DNA from: VXNE01 sp965248075
GTDB lineage: Bacteria; Pseudomonadota; Gammaproteobacteria; Pseudomonadales; Azotimanducaceae
Length of the DNA stretch: 64,000 nucleotides
Assembly: GCA_965248075.1 (NCBI GenBank)
Contig: CBDFIL010000003.1
Location: 2,046,001-2,110,000, forward strand
Direction: 5' to 3'
Below, one piece after another: positions 10,898 to 18,761 of the stretch. The translations under genes were made by a program, and so were the position numbers. How positions within the stretch are numbered: the first letter of the stretch is position 1; each line of letters opens with the position of its first letter. The notes under the pieces are model-generated. The model did no database searches. It had not been told where the DNA came from and saw only the letters and a program-made list of their open reading frames with translations.

Positions 10898-11610
10898 CGG
10901 CCCACCCTGCGTCGCCTCCGATGGTGGCCCATCCCGCCGCATCCGTGGCGGACGAGGTGCGCCGGGCGGCCGAACGGGCGGGGCGGTCGCCGGACGGGGT
11001 GTGCCTGATGGCTGTCTCCAAGACACGCTCCGCCGCCGAAGTGGCCGAAGTGGCCGAAGCGGCGGATGCCGGGATCGTGGACTTTGGCGAGAACTACCTG
11101 CAGGACGCGCTGCCGAAGATCCGCACCCTCGAGGGCCGCGGACTCGTCTGGCACTTCATCGGCGCCATCCAGTCGAACAAGACCCGCGACATCGCCCGCA
11201 GTTTCCACTGGGTGCACACGCTGGCGCGCCCACGCATCGCAGAGCGCCTGCAGGGACACCGCGACGGGCTACCGCCCCTCGACGTGTGCATCCAGGTCAA
11301 CGTCGATGCGGAGCCAGGCAAGGCCGGCGTCGCCCCGGGCGCTATCGGCGAGCTGCTCCGAACCGTCACCGCGTGCGATCGCCTGCGGCTGCGCGGCCTG
11401 ATGGTCATTCCCGCTCCGCGCGCGGACCCGCGGGACATGCGCAGCAGTTTTGCCCGCACGCGGGAGCTGTTCGAGGCCCATCGGAGCGTCGGCGGCGCAC
11501 ACTGGGACACCCTATCCATGGGCATGAGCGCGGACTTCGCGATCGCCATCGAGGAAGGCTCGACGTGCGTGCGCATCGGCACCGCGATCTTCGGCCCGAG
11601 AGGAGCATGA
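10894..11610 (+). CDS. yggS: YggS/PLPBP pyridoxal-phosphate homeostasis protein
   Basis: TIM-barrel PLP-binding protein of 238 aa that buffers vitamin B6 and affects amino-acid pools. The PLP lysine is Lys43 in LMAVSKTRS; FGENYLQDALPK, WHFIGAIQSNKTR, NVDAEPGKAG, LRGLMVIP and SMGMSADFAIAIEEGSTCVRIGTAIFG are family blocks. The stretch at residues 46-53 repeats the triplet pattern of VAEVAEVAEAA. The ATG at 10894 overlaps the preceding stop; a second ATG ten codons later is possible. Confidence 0.95.
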   Translation: MTAHPASPPMVAHPAASVADEVRRAAERAGRSPDGVCLMAVSKTRSAAEVAEVAEAADAGIVDFGENYLQDALPKIRTLEGRGLVWHFIGAIQSNKTRDIARSFHWVHTLARPRIAERLQGHRDGLPPLDVCIQVNVDAEPGKAGVAPGAIGELLRTVTACDRLRLRGLMVIPAPRADPRDMRSSFARTRELFEAHRSVGGAHWDTLSMGMSADFAIAIEEGSTCVRIGTAIFGPRGA

Positions 11611-11611
11611 C

Positions 11612-12406
11612 GTGACGAGAATCGCCTTTGTCGGCGGCGGCAACATGGCCTTCGCCATGGTCAACGGGCTACGCGCGAGCGGCGCTTTCGACATATCCGT
11701 GGCAGACCCGATCGCTGCGCAGCGCGAACGCTTCGAGGGCGTGACGATCACGGCCGACAACGCCGCGGCCGCCGCCGGAGCGGACGCCGTGGTCATCGCG
11801 GTCAAGCCGCAGCAGATGGCCGACGCCGTGCGCGCCCTGGACCCCGACCCCGGACAGCTCCTCGTCTCCATCGCCGCCGGGGTGCCGATGCGCGCGATCG
11901 CCGGGTGGACGTCCCCGCGCCAGCCCATCGTGCGCTGCATGCCGAATACGCCGGCGCTGCTGGGCGCCGGCATTGCCGGGGCCGTGCCGAACGCCGCGGT
12001 TCGAGCCCCGCACCGGGCACTCGCACAGGACATCCTCGCCGCCACCGGAGAGGTCGTCTGGTTCGAGGACGAGGCGAGCCTGGACGCCGTGACGGCGCTC
12101 TCGGGCAGCGGCCCGGCGTACGTCTTCTACCTGCTCGAAGCCATGATCGAGGCCGGGGTGGACCTCGGCATGGACGCCGGGACGGCCCGACACCTCGCCG
12201 TCGCCACGGCCCTCGGCGCCGCACGCATGGCGGGCGGCGAGGACGCGGACCCCGCCGCGCTGCGCAAACGGGTCACGTCCCCGGGTGGCACTACCGAGCG
12301 CGCCCTCTCTATACTTGAATCGAACGATGTGGGCGCAACGGTTCGCCAGGCCATTCACGGCGCCTGGCGCCGTTCCCGCGAACTGGCCGAGGAGTTCGGG
12401 AACTAA
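11612..12406 (+). CDS. proC: pyrroline-5-carboxylate reductase
   Basis: NAD(P)H-dependent last step of proline synthesis (264 aa). The Rossmann motif FVGGGNMAFAM, the AVKPQQ segment, RCMPNTPALLGAG and the C-terminal signature ALSGSGPAYVFYLLEAM plus TSPGGTTERAL are clear. It starts with GTG one base after the yggS stop and overlaps yggT by one base, so the three genes are surely co-transcribed. Confidence 0.97.
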   Translation: MTRIAFVGGGNMAFAMVNGLRASGAFDISVADPIAAQRERFEGVTITADNAAAAAGADAVVIAVKPQQMADAVRALDPDPGQLLVSIAAGVPMRAIAGWTSPRQPIVRCMPNTPALLGAGIAGAVPNAAVRAPHRALAQDILAATGEVVWFEDEASLDAVTALSGSGPAYVFYLLEAMIEAGVDLGMDAGTARHLAVATALGAARMAGGEDADPAALRKRVTSPGGTTERALSILESNDVGATVRQAIHGAWRRSRELAEEFGN

Positions 12407-12993
12407 TGGGCGGACCGATTGCCTTCATCATTCAGTTCGTCCTGAGCGCGGTTTCCGTGCTCTTCCTGATCCGCTTCGTCCTGCAGGCGACGCGCGCGGA
12501 CTTCTACAATCCCATCTGCCAGGGCATCGTGCGCTACACGGACCCGGTGCTGAAGCCCCTGCGTGTCGTCCTTCCCACCTACCGAAACCTCGACCTCGCC
12601 GCATTCGTCGCGACGTGGCTCGTCAGCATTGCCACGATCGTCGTGGCGGTCATCATGACCGGCGGTTACAGCAACGGGACCGTGGTCGAACTCCTTCAGT
12701 CGCTGGGCCTCGAGGTCGGAGCGATCGTGGGCGGCGTCTACCGGACGCTCGATCTGTTCCTGAGCTTCTACTGGATCGCGATCTTCCTCTCGATCATCGT
12801 GTCCTTCGTCGCCCCCGCGACCTACAACCCGGTGATCTCCCTGCTGCAACAGATTTGCGAGCCGGTCCTCACCCCGGCGCGGCGCGTGCTACCGGCCTTG
12901 GGCGGACTGGACCTCTCTCCCCTCATCGTGTTTCTGGTCCTGGCACTGTTGCAGCGGTTCTTCCTCCCGGGGCTGTTCCGGATGTTGTTCTAG
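12406..12993 (+). CDS. yggT: YggT family integral membrane protein
   Basis: A 195-aa membrane protein made of two similar YGGT repeats. Each has a hydrophobic helix followed by the patterned loop: NPICQGIVRYTDPVLKPLRVVLP in the first and NPVISLLQQICEPVLTPARRVLP in the second. The function is poorly known in the family. Operon position after proC is conserved in Proteobacteria. Confidence 0.93.
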   Translation: MGGPIAFIIQFVLSAVSVLFLIRFVLQATRADFYNPICQGIVRYTDPVLKPLRVVLPTYRNLDLAAFVATWLVSIATIVVAVIMTGGYSNGTVVELLQSLGLEVGAIVGGVYRTLDLFLSFYWIAIFLSIIVSFVAPATYNPVISLLQQICEPVLTPARRVLPALGGLDLSPLIVFLVLALLQRFFLPGLFRMLF

Positions 12994-13040
12994 CCGTAGA
13001 CTCCCGCACCCGTTCGTACCGGCACCTGGAAGGTTGGACC

Positions 13041-14180
13041 GTGGCTCTGCCGCCCGACTCCGTTGGCATCGTGACGCCGCAGCAGCGGCGGTTCGGCGCG
13101 CTGGAACTCCAGTGTGGCGTGCGCCTGCCCGAGTTCGAGCTCGTCTACGAGACTTACGGCCAGCTCAATGCGGCGAAGTCCAACGCCGTCCTCGTGTGTC
13201 ACGCCCTGTCGGGCAACCATCATGCGGCCGGCTACCACGCCGAGACGGACCGGCGTCCCGGCTGGTGGGATGTCTGCATCGGCCCCGGCAAACCCATCGA
13301 CACGAACCGCTTCTTCGTGGTGAGCCTGAACAATCTCGGCGGTTGTCACGGCAGTACCGGGCCCCGATCCATGGACCCGGAGACGGGCGAACCCTACGGT
13401 CCCGCGTTCCCCAACGTGACGGTCAAGGACTGGGTGCAGAGCCAGGCCATGCTCGCCGATGCGCTCGGTATCGACGCGTTCGCAGCCGTCGTCGGCGGCA
13501 GCCTCGGCGGGATGCAGGCGATGCAGTGGGCGATCGACCTGCCCGACCGCATCCGCCATGCGCTCCTGATCGCCTGCGCGCCGAAGCTCTCGGCCCAGAA
13601 CATCGCCTTCAACGAGATCGCGCGTCAGGCGATCGTGACGGACCCGGAGTACCGCGATGGCGACTACGTGAAGGCGTCGGCGAACCCGGATCGCGGGTTG
13701 ATGCTCGCGCGCATGCTCGGCCACGTCACCTATCTGTCCGACGACAGCATGGGCGACAGGTTCGGGCGGGAACTCCGCTCGGGGGACATCGCCTCCGGTC
13801 ACGATGTCGAGTTCCAGGTGGAGAGCTACCTGCACTACCAGGGACGCTCGTTCTCCAAGCGCTTCGACGCCAACACCTACCTCATCATGACCCGTGCCCT
13901 CGACTACTTCGATCCCGCGCACGAATACGGCGACGACCTCGTGGAGGCACTCAAGGTCGCGCGGTGCGCCTTCCTCGTGGCCTCCTTCTCCACCGACTGG
14001 CGCTTCTCGCCGGAGCGTTCGGACGAGATCGTCGATGCGCTGGTCGCGGCGCGGCGGGACGTCGTCAGCGTCAGCATCGAAGCCTCCCACGGGCACGACT
14101 CCTTCCTGCTCCCGGTGCCGCGCTACCTCACGGTCCTCTCCGCCTACCTGGACCGGGTCGCCAAGGAATGCGGGCAGTGA
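13041..14180 (+). CDS. metX: homoserine O-acyltransferase (MetX; acetyl or succinyl)
   Basis: Alpha/beta-hydrolase acyltransferase of 379 aa that activates homoserine for methionine synthesis. The nucleophile is Ser154 in VGGSLGGMQ; the C-terminal ASHGHDSFL holds the catalytic His and the oxyanion-side HALSGNHHA is near residue 54. In Gammaproteobacteria a MetX linked to metW is often a succinyltransferase, but I cannot decide acetyl or succinyl from sequence alone. The GTG at 13041 gives the family-standard N-terminus. It overlaps metW by four bases. Confidence 0.95.
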   Translation: MALPPDSVGIVTPQQRRFGALELQCGVRLPEFELVYETYGQLNAAKSNAVLVCHALSGNHHAAGYHAETDRRPGWWDVCIGPGKPIDTNRFFVVSLNNLGGCHGSTGPRSMDPETGEPYGPAFPNVTVKDWVQSQAMLADALGIDAFAAVVGGSLGGMQAMQWAIDLPDRIRHALLIACAPKLSAQNIAFNEIARQAIVTDPEYRDGDYVKASANPDRGLMLARMLGHVTYLSDDSMGDRFGRELRSGDIASGHDVEFQVESYLHYQGRSFSKRFDANTYLIMTRALDYFDPAHEYGDDLVEALKVARCAFLVASFSTDWRFSPERSDEIVDALVAARRDVVSVSIEASHGHDSFLLPVPRYLTVLSAYLDRVAKECGQ

Positions 14181-14776
14181 GAGAGGAACTGCGCATCATC
14201 GCGGATCTCGTCGCCCCGCGGGCCCGGGTCCTCGACCTCGGCTGCGGCAGCGGAGAGTTGCTCGCCCACCTGCAGGCGCACAAGAACGTCGTCGGCTACG
14301 GACTCGACAACGGGGCCGAGGAAATCGCCGCCTGCATCCGCACAGGCGTGAACGTGATCGAACAGGACCTCGACGACGGGCTCACCCGTTTCGCCGACGC
14401 GAGTTTCGACATGGTGGTGATGACGGACACCCTGCAGGCGGTGCGCGCGCCGGACCGCCTGCTCGACGAAATGCTCCGGATCGGCAAGGAGTGCATCGTC
14501 ACGTTTCCTAATTTCGCCCACTGGGCATGCCGTCTGCAGTTGGCGACACGCGGGCGGATGCCCGTCGCCAGGCACCTGCCCCATACCTGGTATGCGACAC
14601 CGAACATCCACCTCTGCACGTTCACCGATTTCGAAACGCTGTGCCGGGACAAGCATCTGACGATCATCGAGCGGCTGGTGTTCGATCCCTCCTATCGACA
14701 CGGCACGCTGATCAACCGTCTTCCGAACCTGTTCGGCAGCACCGCGGTCTATCGGCTGCGCCGCGGGAACCGGTGA
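14177..14776 (+). CDS. metW: MetW, methionine biosynthesis methyltransferase-like protein
   Basis: A 199-aa Rossmann-fold protein with a SAM-binding loop (VLDLGCGSGELL) that in other bacteria works with MetX; the precise chemistry is unclear. NFAHWACRLQLATRGRMP and HTWYDTPNIHLCT-like HTWYATPNIHLCT are the family hallmark. I took GTG 14177 (GTGA overlap) because an AAGGA sits 9 bases upstream; an ATG at 14168 would add MRA, which resembles Pseudomonas MetW, but would sit directly on that Shine-Dalgarno. Confidence 0.93.
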   Translation: MREELRIIADLVAPRARVLDLGCGSGELLAHLQAHKNVVGYGLDNGAEEIAACIRTGVNVIEQDLDDGLTRFADASFDMVVMTDTLQAVRAPDRLLDEMLRIGKECIVTFPNFAHWACRLQLATRGRMPVARHLPHTWYATPNIHLCTFTDFETLCRDKHLTIIERLVFDPSYRHGTLINRLPNLFGSTAVYRLRRGNR

Positions 14777-15213
14777 TGGCCCGCGCACGCTGGCTCTGTC
14801 TGGCCGTCGCTGCCGGGCTCATCGCATCCGCCGTCGCGGGGCACGCGGAGCAGAAGGCGGTCTTCGGGGACTACGCCGTGCACTACGTGGTCTTCAACGC
14901 GAGCTTTCTCCGTCCGCAGATCGCCGCGCGCTACGACATCGTGCGTGGGCGCGACAAGGCGCTCGCCAACGTCTCGATCCTGGATGCCGACGGACAGGCC
15001 GTGGAGGCGTCCGTTTCCGGTTCCTTCAGGAACCTGCTCGGCCAGATCGAGCAGCTGCGGTTTCGGCCGGTGCGCGAGGGAGATGCGATCTACTACCTGG
15101 CAGCGTTGACGTATCCGGATGCGGAAGCGTTGCGCTTCGAGATCGTGGCGGAACTGCCCGGCTACGGTCCGGCCCGCGTCGCGTTTCAGCAAACCCTCTA
15201 CTGGGAAGATTGA
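14776..15213 (+). CDS. DUF4426 periplasmic protein
   Basis: A 145-aa secreted protein. Residues 1-24 form a signal peptide (basic MARARW, hydrophobic core, cleavage near GHA-EQ). The mature part (FGDYAVHYVVFNASFLRPQIA...) matches the DUF4426 family, which is regularly found between metW and rdgB in Gammaproteobacteria. Function unknown. Its start overlaps the metW stop by one base. Confidence 0.85.
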   Translation: MARARWLCLAVAAGLIASAVAGHAEQKAVFGDYAVHYVVFNASFLRPQIAARYDIVRGRDKALANVSILDADGQAVEASVSGSFRNLLGQIEQLRFRPVREGDAIYYLAALTYPDAEALRFEIVAELPGYGPARVAFQQTLYWED

Positions 15214-15214
15214 G

Positions 15215-15826
15215 GTGTCCGCCCCGGGCAAGGCGGTGCTCGCGAGCGGGAACGCCGGGAAGCTGCGCGAACTCGCGAGGCTCCTCGCGCCGCTCGCCAT
15301 CGACCTGCGCGCCGCGGCCGACTTCGGCGTGGATGCCCCGGAGGAAACGGGACAGACCTTCCTCGAGAACGCGCTCATCAAGGCGCGCAACGCCGCCGCC
15401 GTCACGGGGCTCCCCGCGATCGGCGACGATTCGGGACTGGTGGTGTCCGCCCTCGACGGCGCGCCCGGAATCTACTCGTCACGCTTCGCCGGGATCGATG
15501 CGACGGCCGCCGAGAACAACGCGCAGCTGGTCGCGGCGCTCGACGGCATCCGCGACCGCCGCGCGCACTTCTACTGCGCGCTCGTGTTCCTGCAACGCGC
15601 CGATGACCCGGCTCCGCTGGTCGCCACCGGCGCGTGGCATGGCACGATCGTCGATCGAGCCCGTGGCTCGCGCGGCTTCGGCTACGATCCGCACTTCTAC
15701 CTCCCCGACCTCGACGCCACGGCTGCCGAGCTGGCTGCCGAGGACAAGAACGCGCGCAGCCACCGCGGCATCGCCGCGCGGGACCTCGCGGCGCAACTCG
15801 CTGCGCGTCCCGCTGCCGATCCATGA
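15215..15826 (+). CDS. rdgB: XTP/dITP pyrophosphatase (non-canonical purine NTP house-cleaning)
   Basis: Ham1/RdgB family enzyme (203 aa) that hydrolyses ITP, dITP and XTP to protect DNA and RNA. ASGNAGKLRELA, FLENALIKARNAA, DDSGLVVSAL, and the C-terminal RGFGYDPHFYLP and SHRG are the substrate and metal-binding motifs. The GTG start at 15215 lies one base after the DUF4426 stop. The stop overlaps hemW (ATGA). Confidence 0.96.
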   Translation: MSAPGKAVLASGNAGKLRELARLLAPLAIDLRAAADFGVDAPEETGQTFLENALIKARNAAAVTGLPAIGDDSGLVVSALDGAPGIYSSRFAGIDATAAENNAQLVAALDGIRDRRAHFYCALVFLQRADDPAPLVATGAWHGTIVDRARGSRGFGYDPHFYLPDLDATAAELAAEDKNARSHRGIAARDLAAQLAARPAADP

Positions 15827-16914
15827 GCGGCCTGTACGTCCACCTGCCGTGGTGCGTGCGCAAGTGTCCGTACTGCGACTTCAACTCGCACCCGCTGCGC
15901 ACGCAGCTGCCCGAGGCGGAATACGTGCACGCCCTGCTCGACGACTTCGAGCGCGAGCGTCGGCGCGCATCGTTCGTCATTCGTTCCGTGTATTTCGGCG
16001 GGGGCACACCGAGTCTCTTCCCGCCGCACGCCTTCGCTCGCCTGCTCGACGCGTTCGGCGTGTCCGACGACGTCGAGGTCACGCTGGAAGCGAATCCCGG
16101 TACGGTCGAGACGGCCGGGCCGGTGGCGGACTACGCGAGTGCCGGGATCACGCGGGTCTCCCTCGGCGTGCAGTCCTTCGACGACGGGCAACTGCGGAGC
16201 CTCGGGCGCATTCACGACGGCGCCGATGCCGAACGCGCGGCGCGGGCCATCGGGGCCGCAGGGTTCGACGAGTTCAATATCGATCTCATGTTCGGGTTGA
16301 CGGGGCAGTCGGTTGGGAGCGCCCTCGCAGATCTCGAACGCGCCGTCGCGCTCGAGCCGACCCACGTATCCTGGTATCAGCTGACCATCGAGCCCAGGAC
16401 CGAGTTCGCCCGGCGCCCGCCGGAACTCCCGGACGCCGACACGCTCGCCGACATCGCGGAGGCCGGCCAGGCCCTCCTGGCCGACCACGGCTATGCGCGC
16501 TACGAAGTCTCCGCCTACGCACGGCCGGGATCACGTTCGCGACACAACCTGAACTACTGGACGTTTGGCGACTACCTCGGCATCGGGGCGGGTGCGCACG
16601 GCAAGCTGACCCGTGCCGACGGCATCGTCCGCACCGCCAAGGCCCGCCAGCCGCGGCTCTACCTCAAGGATCCGGAGCCCCTCGATACGCCGGTGGACGC
16701 CACGAGCCTGCCGGTGGAGTTCATGATGAATGTGCTGCGGCTGGTGGAAGGCGTCCCCGAGTCGGCGTTCGCGCAACGGACCGGGCTGCCGGACGCAACG
16801 ATCGCCCCGACGATCACCACCCTTCGGGAGCAGGGGTTGATGTGCCCGGACCGGCTGGCGCTCACCGAACTCGGCTATCGCCACCTCGACAGCGTCGTGG
16901 GCCGTTTCCTCTGA
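15823..16914 (+). CDS. hemW: HemW, radical SAM heme chaperone
   Basis: A 363-aa radical-SAM protein once annotated as coproporphyrinogen oxidase; HemW-type members bind heme and insert it into target proteins. The cluster-binding CxxxCxxC is Cys11, Cys15, Cys18 in HLPWCVRKCPYC. Further family blocks are YFGGGTPSL, NPGTV, RVSLGVQSFDDGQLRSLGRIH and NIDLMFGLTGQS. It lacks the extra cysteine arrangement of HemN. Convergent with trmB across a repeat cluster. Confidence 0.94.
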   Translation: MSGLYVHLPWCVRKCPYCDFNSHPLRTQLPEAEYVHALLDDFERERRRASFVIRSVYFGGGTPSLFPPHAFARLLDAFGVSDDVEVTLEANPGTVETAGPVADYASAGITRVSLGVQSFDDGQLRSLGRIHDGADAERAARAIGAAGFDEFNIDLMFGLTGQSVGSALADLERAVALEPTHVSWYQLTIEPRTEFARRPPELPDADTLADIAEAGQALLADHGYARYEVSAYARPGSRSRHNLNYWTFGDYLGIGAGAHGKLTRADGIVRTAKARQPRLYLKDPEPLDTPVDATSLPVEFMMNVLRLVEGVPESAFAQRTGLPDATIAPTITTLREQGLMCPDRLALTELGYRHLDSVVGRFL

Positions 16915-16956
16915 CCGTCCCCGAACCGCGGCGTATCGGCCATCCATGAATTCGAG

Positions 16957-17100
16957 ACGGGACGGGACAAGCCCGTCCCCTACAAGCCGTCCCGGCACCG
17001 TGCACGCATTCGCAAGGGACCTGTAGGGGCGACCCTTGCGGTCGCCCGTGTCGGAGCCGTGCAAGCTGCAGGAACGGGACGGGACAAGCCCGTCCCCTAC
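16957..17100. repeat. cluster of three hairpin repeats (types 1-2-1) between hemW and trmB
   Basis: 16957-16983 and 17073-17100 are near-identical copies of a type 1 unit (GGGACGGG, 5-base loop, CCCGTCCC, then CTAC). 17024-17050 is type 2 (GTAG, then GGGCGACC, loop CTTGC, GGTCGCCC). All three are perfect 8-bp stems. They fill the convergent gap and could act as bidirectional terminators. Related copies occur at 32081, 49121-49236, 56994-57112 and 58431. Confidence 0.85.
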
Positions 17101-17750
17101 ATGGCGGACTTCACGAATGCCAGGTCCCACACCGCATGTCCGAGCGCCTGGCCGCGGGACTCGAACCGGGTCACTGGCCGAATCGGCGACCGCGGCGCGA
17201 AGCGACCTCGCCCGGCCTCGTTGACCAACGCGGGCTCGGCGTCCATGACCTCGAGCATTTCGTCCGCGTAGGATTCCCAGTCCGTGGCCAGGAGAATCCT
17301 GCCACCGGGTTCGAGTACGCGCGCGATCTGCCCGACAAGGGACGGTTGGATGAGGCGGCGCTTGTGATGTCGCGCCTTGGGCCAGGGATCCGGGAAGTAC
17401 ACCGCAACGAGGCGCACGCTGTCCGCGGGCCACGTCGGCAGGACGCTGCGAACATCGTCCTCCACGACCCGCACGTTGCCGATGCCACGCTCCTCGCAAC
17501 GCAGGATGAGCGAGCCGATACCGGGCTGGTATACCTCGATGCCGACACAGGTCCAGTCCGGATGCGTCGCTGCGAACTCCACGAGTGCCTGCCCGGCGCC
17601 GAAACCGATCTCGACCATGCGCGGCGCGGGGCAGTCCGAGAGGTCGACGGTCCGATAGCGTGCCCCGTGTTCGGCGAGCGCACGAGCCTGCCCCGTGGTC
17701 AGCCGCCCGCGGCGGCGCACGTAGACCCTTGCGTCCCAGGTCACGAGCAA
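17097..17750 (-). CDS. trmB: tRNA (guanine-N7-)-methyltransferase
   Basis: Forms m7G46 in tRNA using SAM (217 aa). RVYVRRRGRLTTGQ at the start, EIGFGAGQALVEFA (SAM loop), GIEVYQPGIGSL, YFPDPWPKARHHKRRL (the family signature) and the C-terminal T-R-FE-RG motif are present. The TAG stop at 17099-17097 is supplied by the adjacent hairpin repeat, so the last residues may have been shaped by repeat insertion. Confidence 0.95.
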   Translation of the reverse strand: MLVTWDARVYVRRRGRLTTGQARALAEHGARYRTVDLSDCPAPRMVEIGFGAGQALVEFAATHPDWTCVGIEVYQPGIGSLILRCEERGIGNVRVVEDDVRSVLPTWPADSVRLVAVYFPDPWPKARHHKRRLIQPSLVGQIARVLEPGGRILLATDWESYADEMLEVMDAEPALVNEAGRGRFAPRSPIRPVTRFESRGQALGHAVWDLAFVKSAM

Positions 17751-17796
17751 CGGCGCGCGCGATCCGACCGGATGTCGGAACGGTGTTGGGAGCCGA

Positions 17797-18651
17797 TCAG
17801 GCGGGTTCGAGTACGACCCGCAGCTTCTTCATCGCGTTGGCTTCGATCTGCCGGATCCGCTCCGCGGAAACACCATACCGCGCTGCGAGTTCGTGCAGCG
17901 TCGCCTTGCTGTCGGCAAGCCAGCGCGAGCGCAGGATGTCGCGGCTGCGTTCGTCCAACGCGTCGAGCGCGCGGTAGAGGCCGTCGGTCGACTGCTCGGT
18001 CCAGTCCGCGTCGGCAACCAGCGTTGCCGGGTCGGCCGTTGCGTCGGCCAGGAACTGGGCCGGCGCCACCCCGTGGTCGTCGTCGTCGTCCAGCATCCCG
18101 TCGAACGCCATGTCCCGCGCGGCCATCCGGCCTTCCATCTGCGTGACCACTTCCGGCGCCACGCCGAGATCCTTCGCAACGGCCTCGACTTCCGCGGGGT
18201 TCATCCACCCGAGCCGTTTCTTGTTGCTGCGCAGGTTGAAGAAGAGCTTGCGCTGGGCCTTCGTGGTGGCGACCTTGACGATGCGCCAGTTGCGCAGGAT
18301 GTACTCGTGCATCTCGGCCTTGATCCAGTGCACGGCGAACGACACGAGGCGGACTCCCACCTCCGGGTTGAAGCGCTTGACCGCCTTCATGAGGCCGACG
18401 TTGCCTTCCTGGATGAGGTCGCCCTGCGGCAGTCCATAGCCCGAGTAGCTGCGGGCCAGATAAATGACGAAACGGAGGTGGCTCAGCACCAGTTCGCGGG
18501 CGGCATCGATGTCGTTGTCGTAGTAGAAGCGTTCCGCGAGTTCCCGCTCCTTTTCCGAACTCAGCACCGGGAACGCATTGACCGTCTGGATATAGGTCTC
18601 CAGGTCGCGCCCGGGCGAAAGGCTGTCGAAGGACAGTACTTTGGAAGTCAT
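17797..18651 (-). CDS. rpoH: RNA polymerase sigma-32 (heat shock sigma factor)
   Basis: Heat-shock sigma factor of 284 aa. Region 2 is nearly canonical (LSHLRFVIYLARSYSGYGLPQGDLIQEGNVGLMKAVKRFNPE), followed by the RpoH-specific RpoH box-like stretch KVATTKAQRKLFFNLRS and by region 4 (GVSAERIRQIEANAMKKLR). The ATG at 18651 is preceded by a good GGAGG at 18659-18663. A CIRCE operator lies just upstream, suggesting HrcA repression. ftsX-ftsE-ftsY follow upstream on the same strand, as in Pseudomonas and E. coli. Confidence 0.97.
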   Translation of the reverse strand: MTSKVLSFDSLSPGRDLETYIQTVNAFPVLSSEKERELAERFYYDNDIDAARELVLSHLRFVIYLARSYSGYGLPQGDLIQEGNVGLMKAVKRFNPEVGVRLVSFAVHWIKAEMHEYILRNWRIVKVATTKAQRKLFFNLRSNKKRLGWMNPAEVEAVAKDLGVAPEVVTQMEGRMAARDMAFDGMLDDDDDHGVAPAQFLADATADPATLVADADWTEQSTDGLYRALDALDERSRDILRSRWLADSKATLHELAARYGVSAERIRQIEANAMKKLRVVLEPA

Positions 18652-18683
18652 TTCGATACCTCCAGTAACACCTGAGGCCAATA

Positions 18684-18710
18684 CTAGCACTCAAGTCGGG
18701 AGAGTGCTAA
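18684..18710 (-). promoter_or_regulatory. CIRCE element (HrcA operator) upstream of rpoH
   Basis: CTAGCACTC (18684-18692), a 9-base spacer and GAGTGCTAA (18702-18710) match the CIRCE consensus TTAGCACTC-N9-GAGTGCTAA at 17 of 18 arm positions. On the minus strand TTAGCA (18710-18705) and TAGTAT (18686-18681), 18 bases apart, could be the -35 and -10, so the operator would overlap the rpoH promoter. It is about 30 bases upstream of the start codon. Confidence 0.93.
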
Positions 18711-18761
18711 GAACCTCGTTTCGCCATCCGTGGCACCTCCGCCCAGGCCCTTGCCGCCTGC

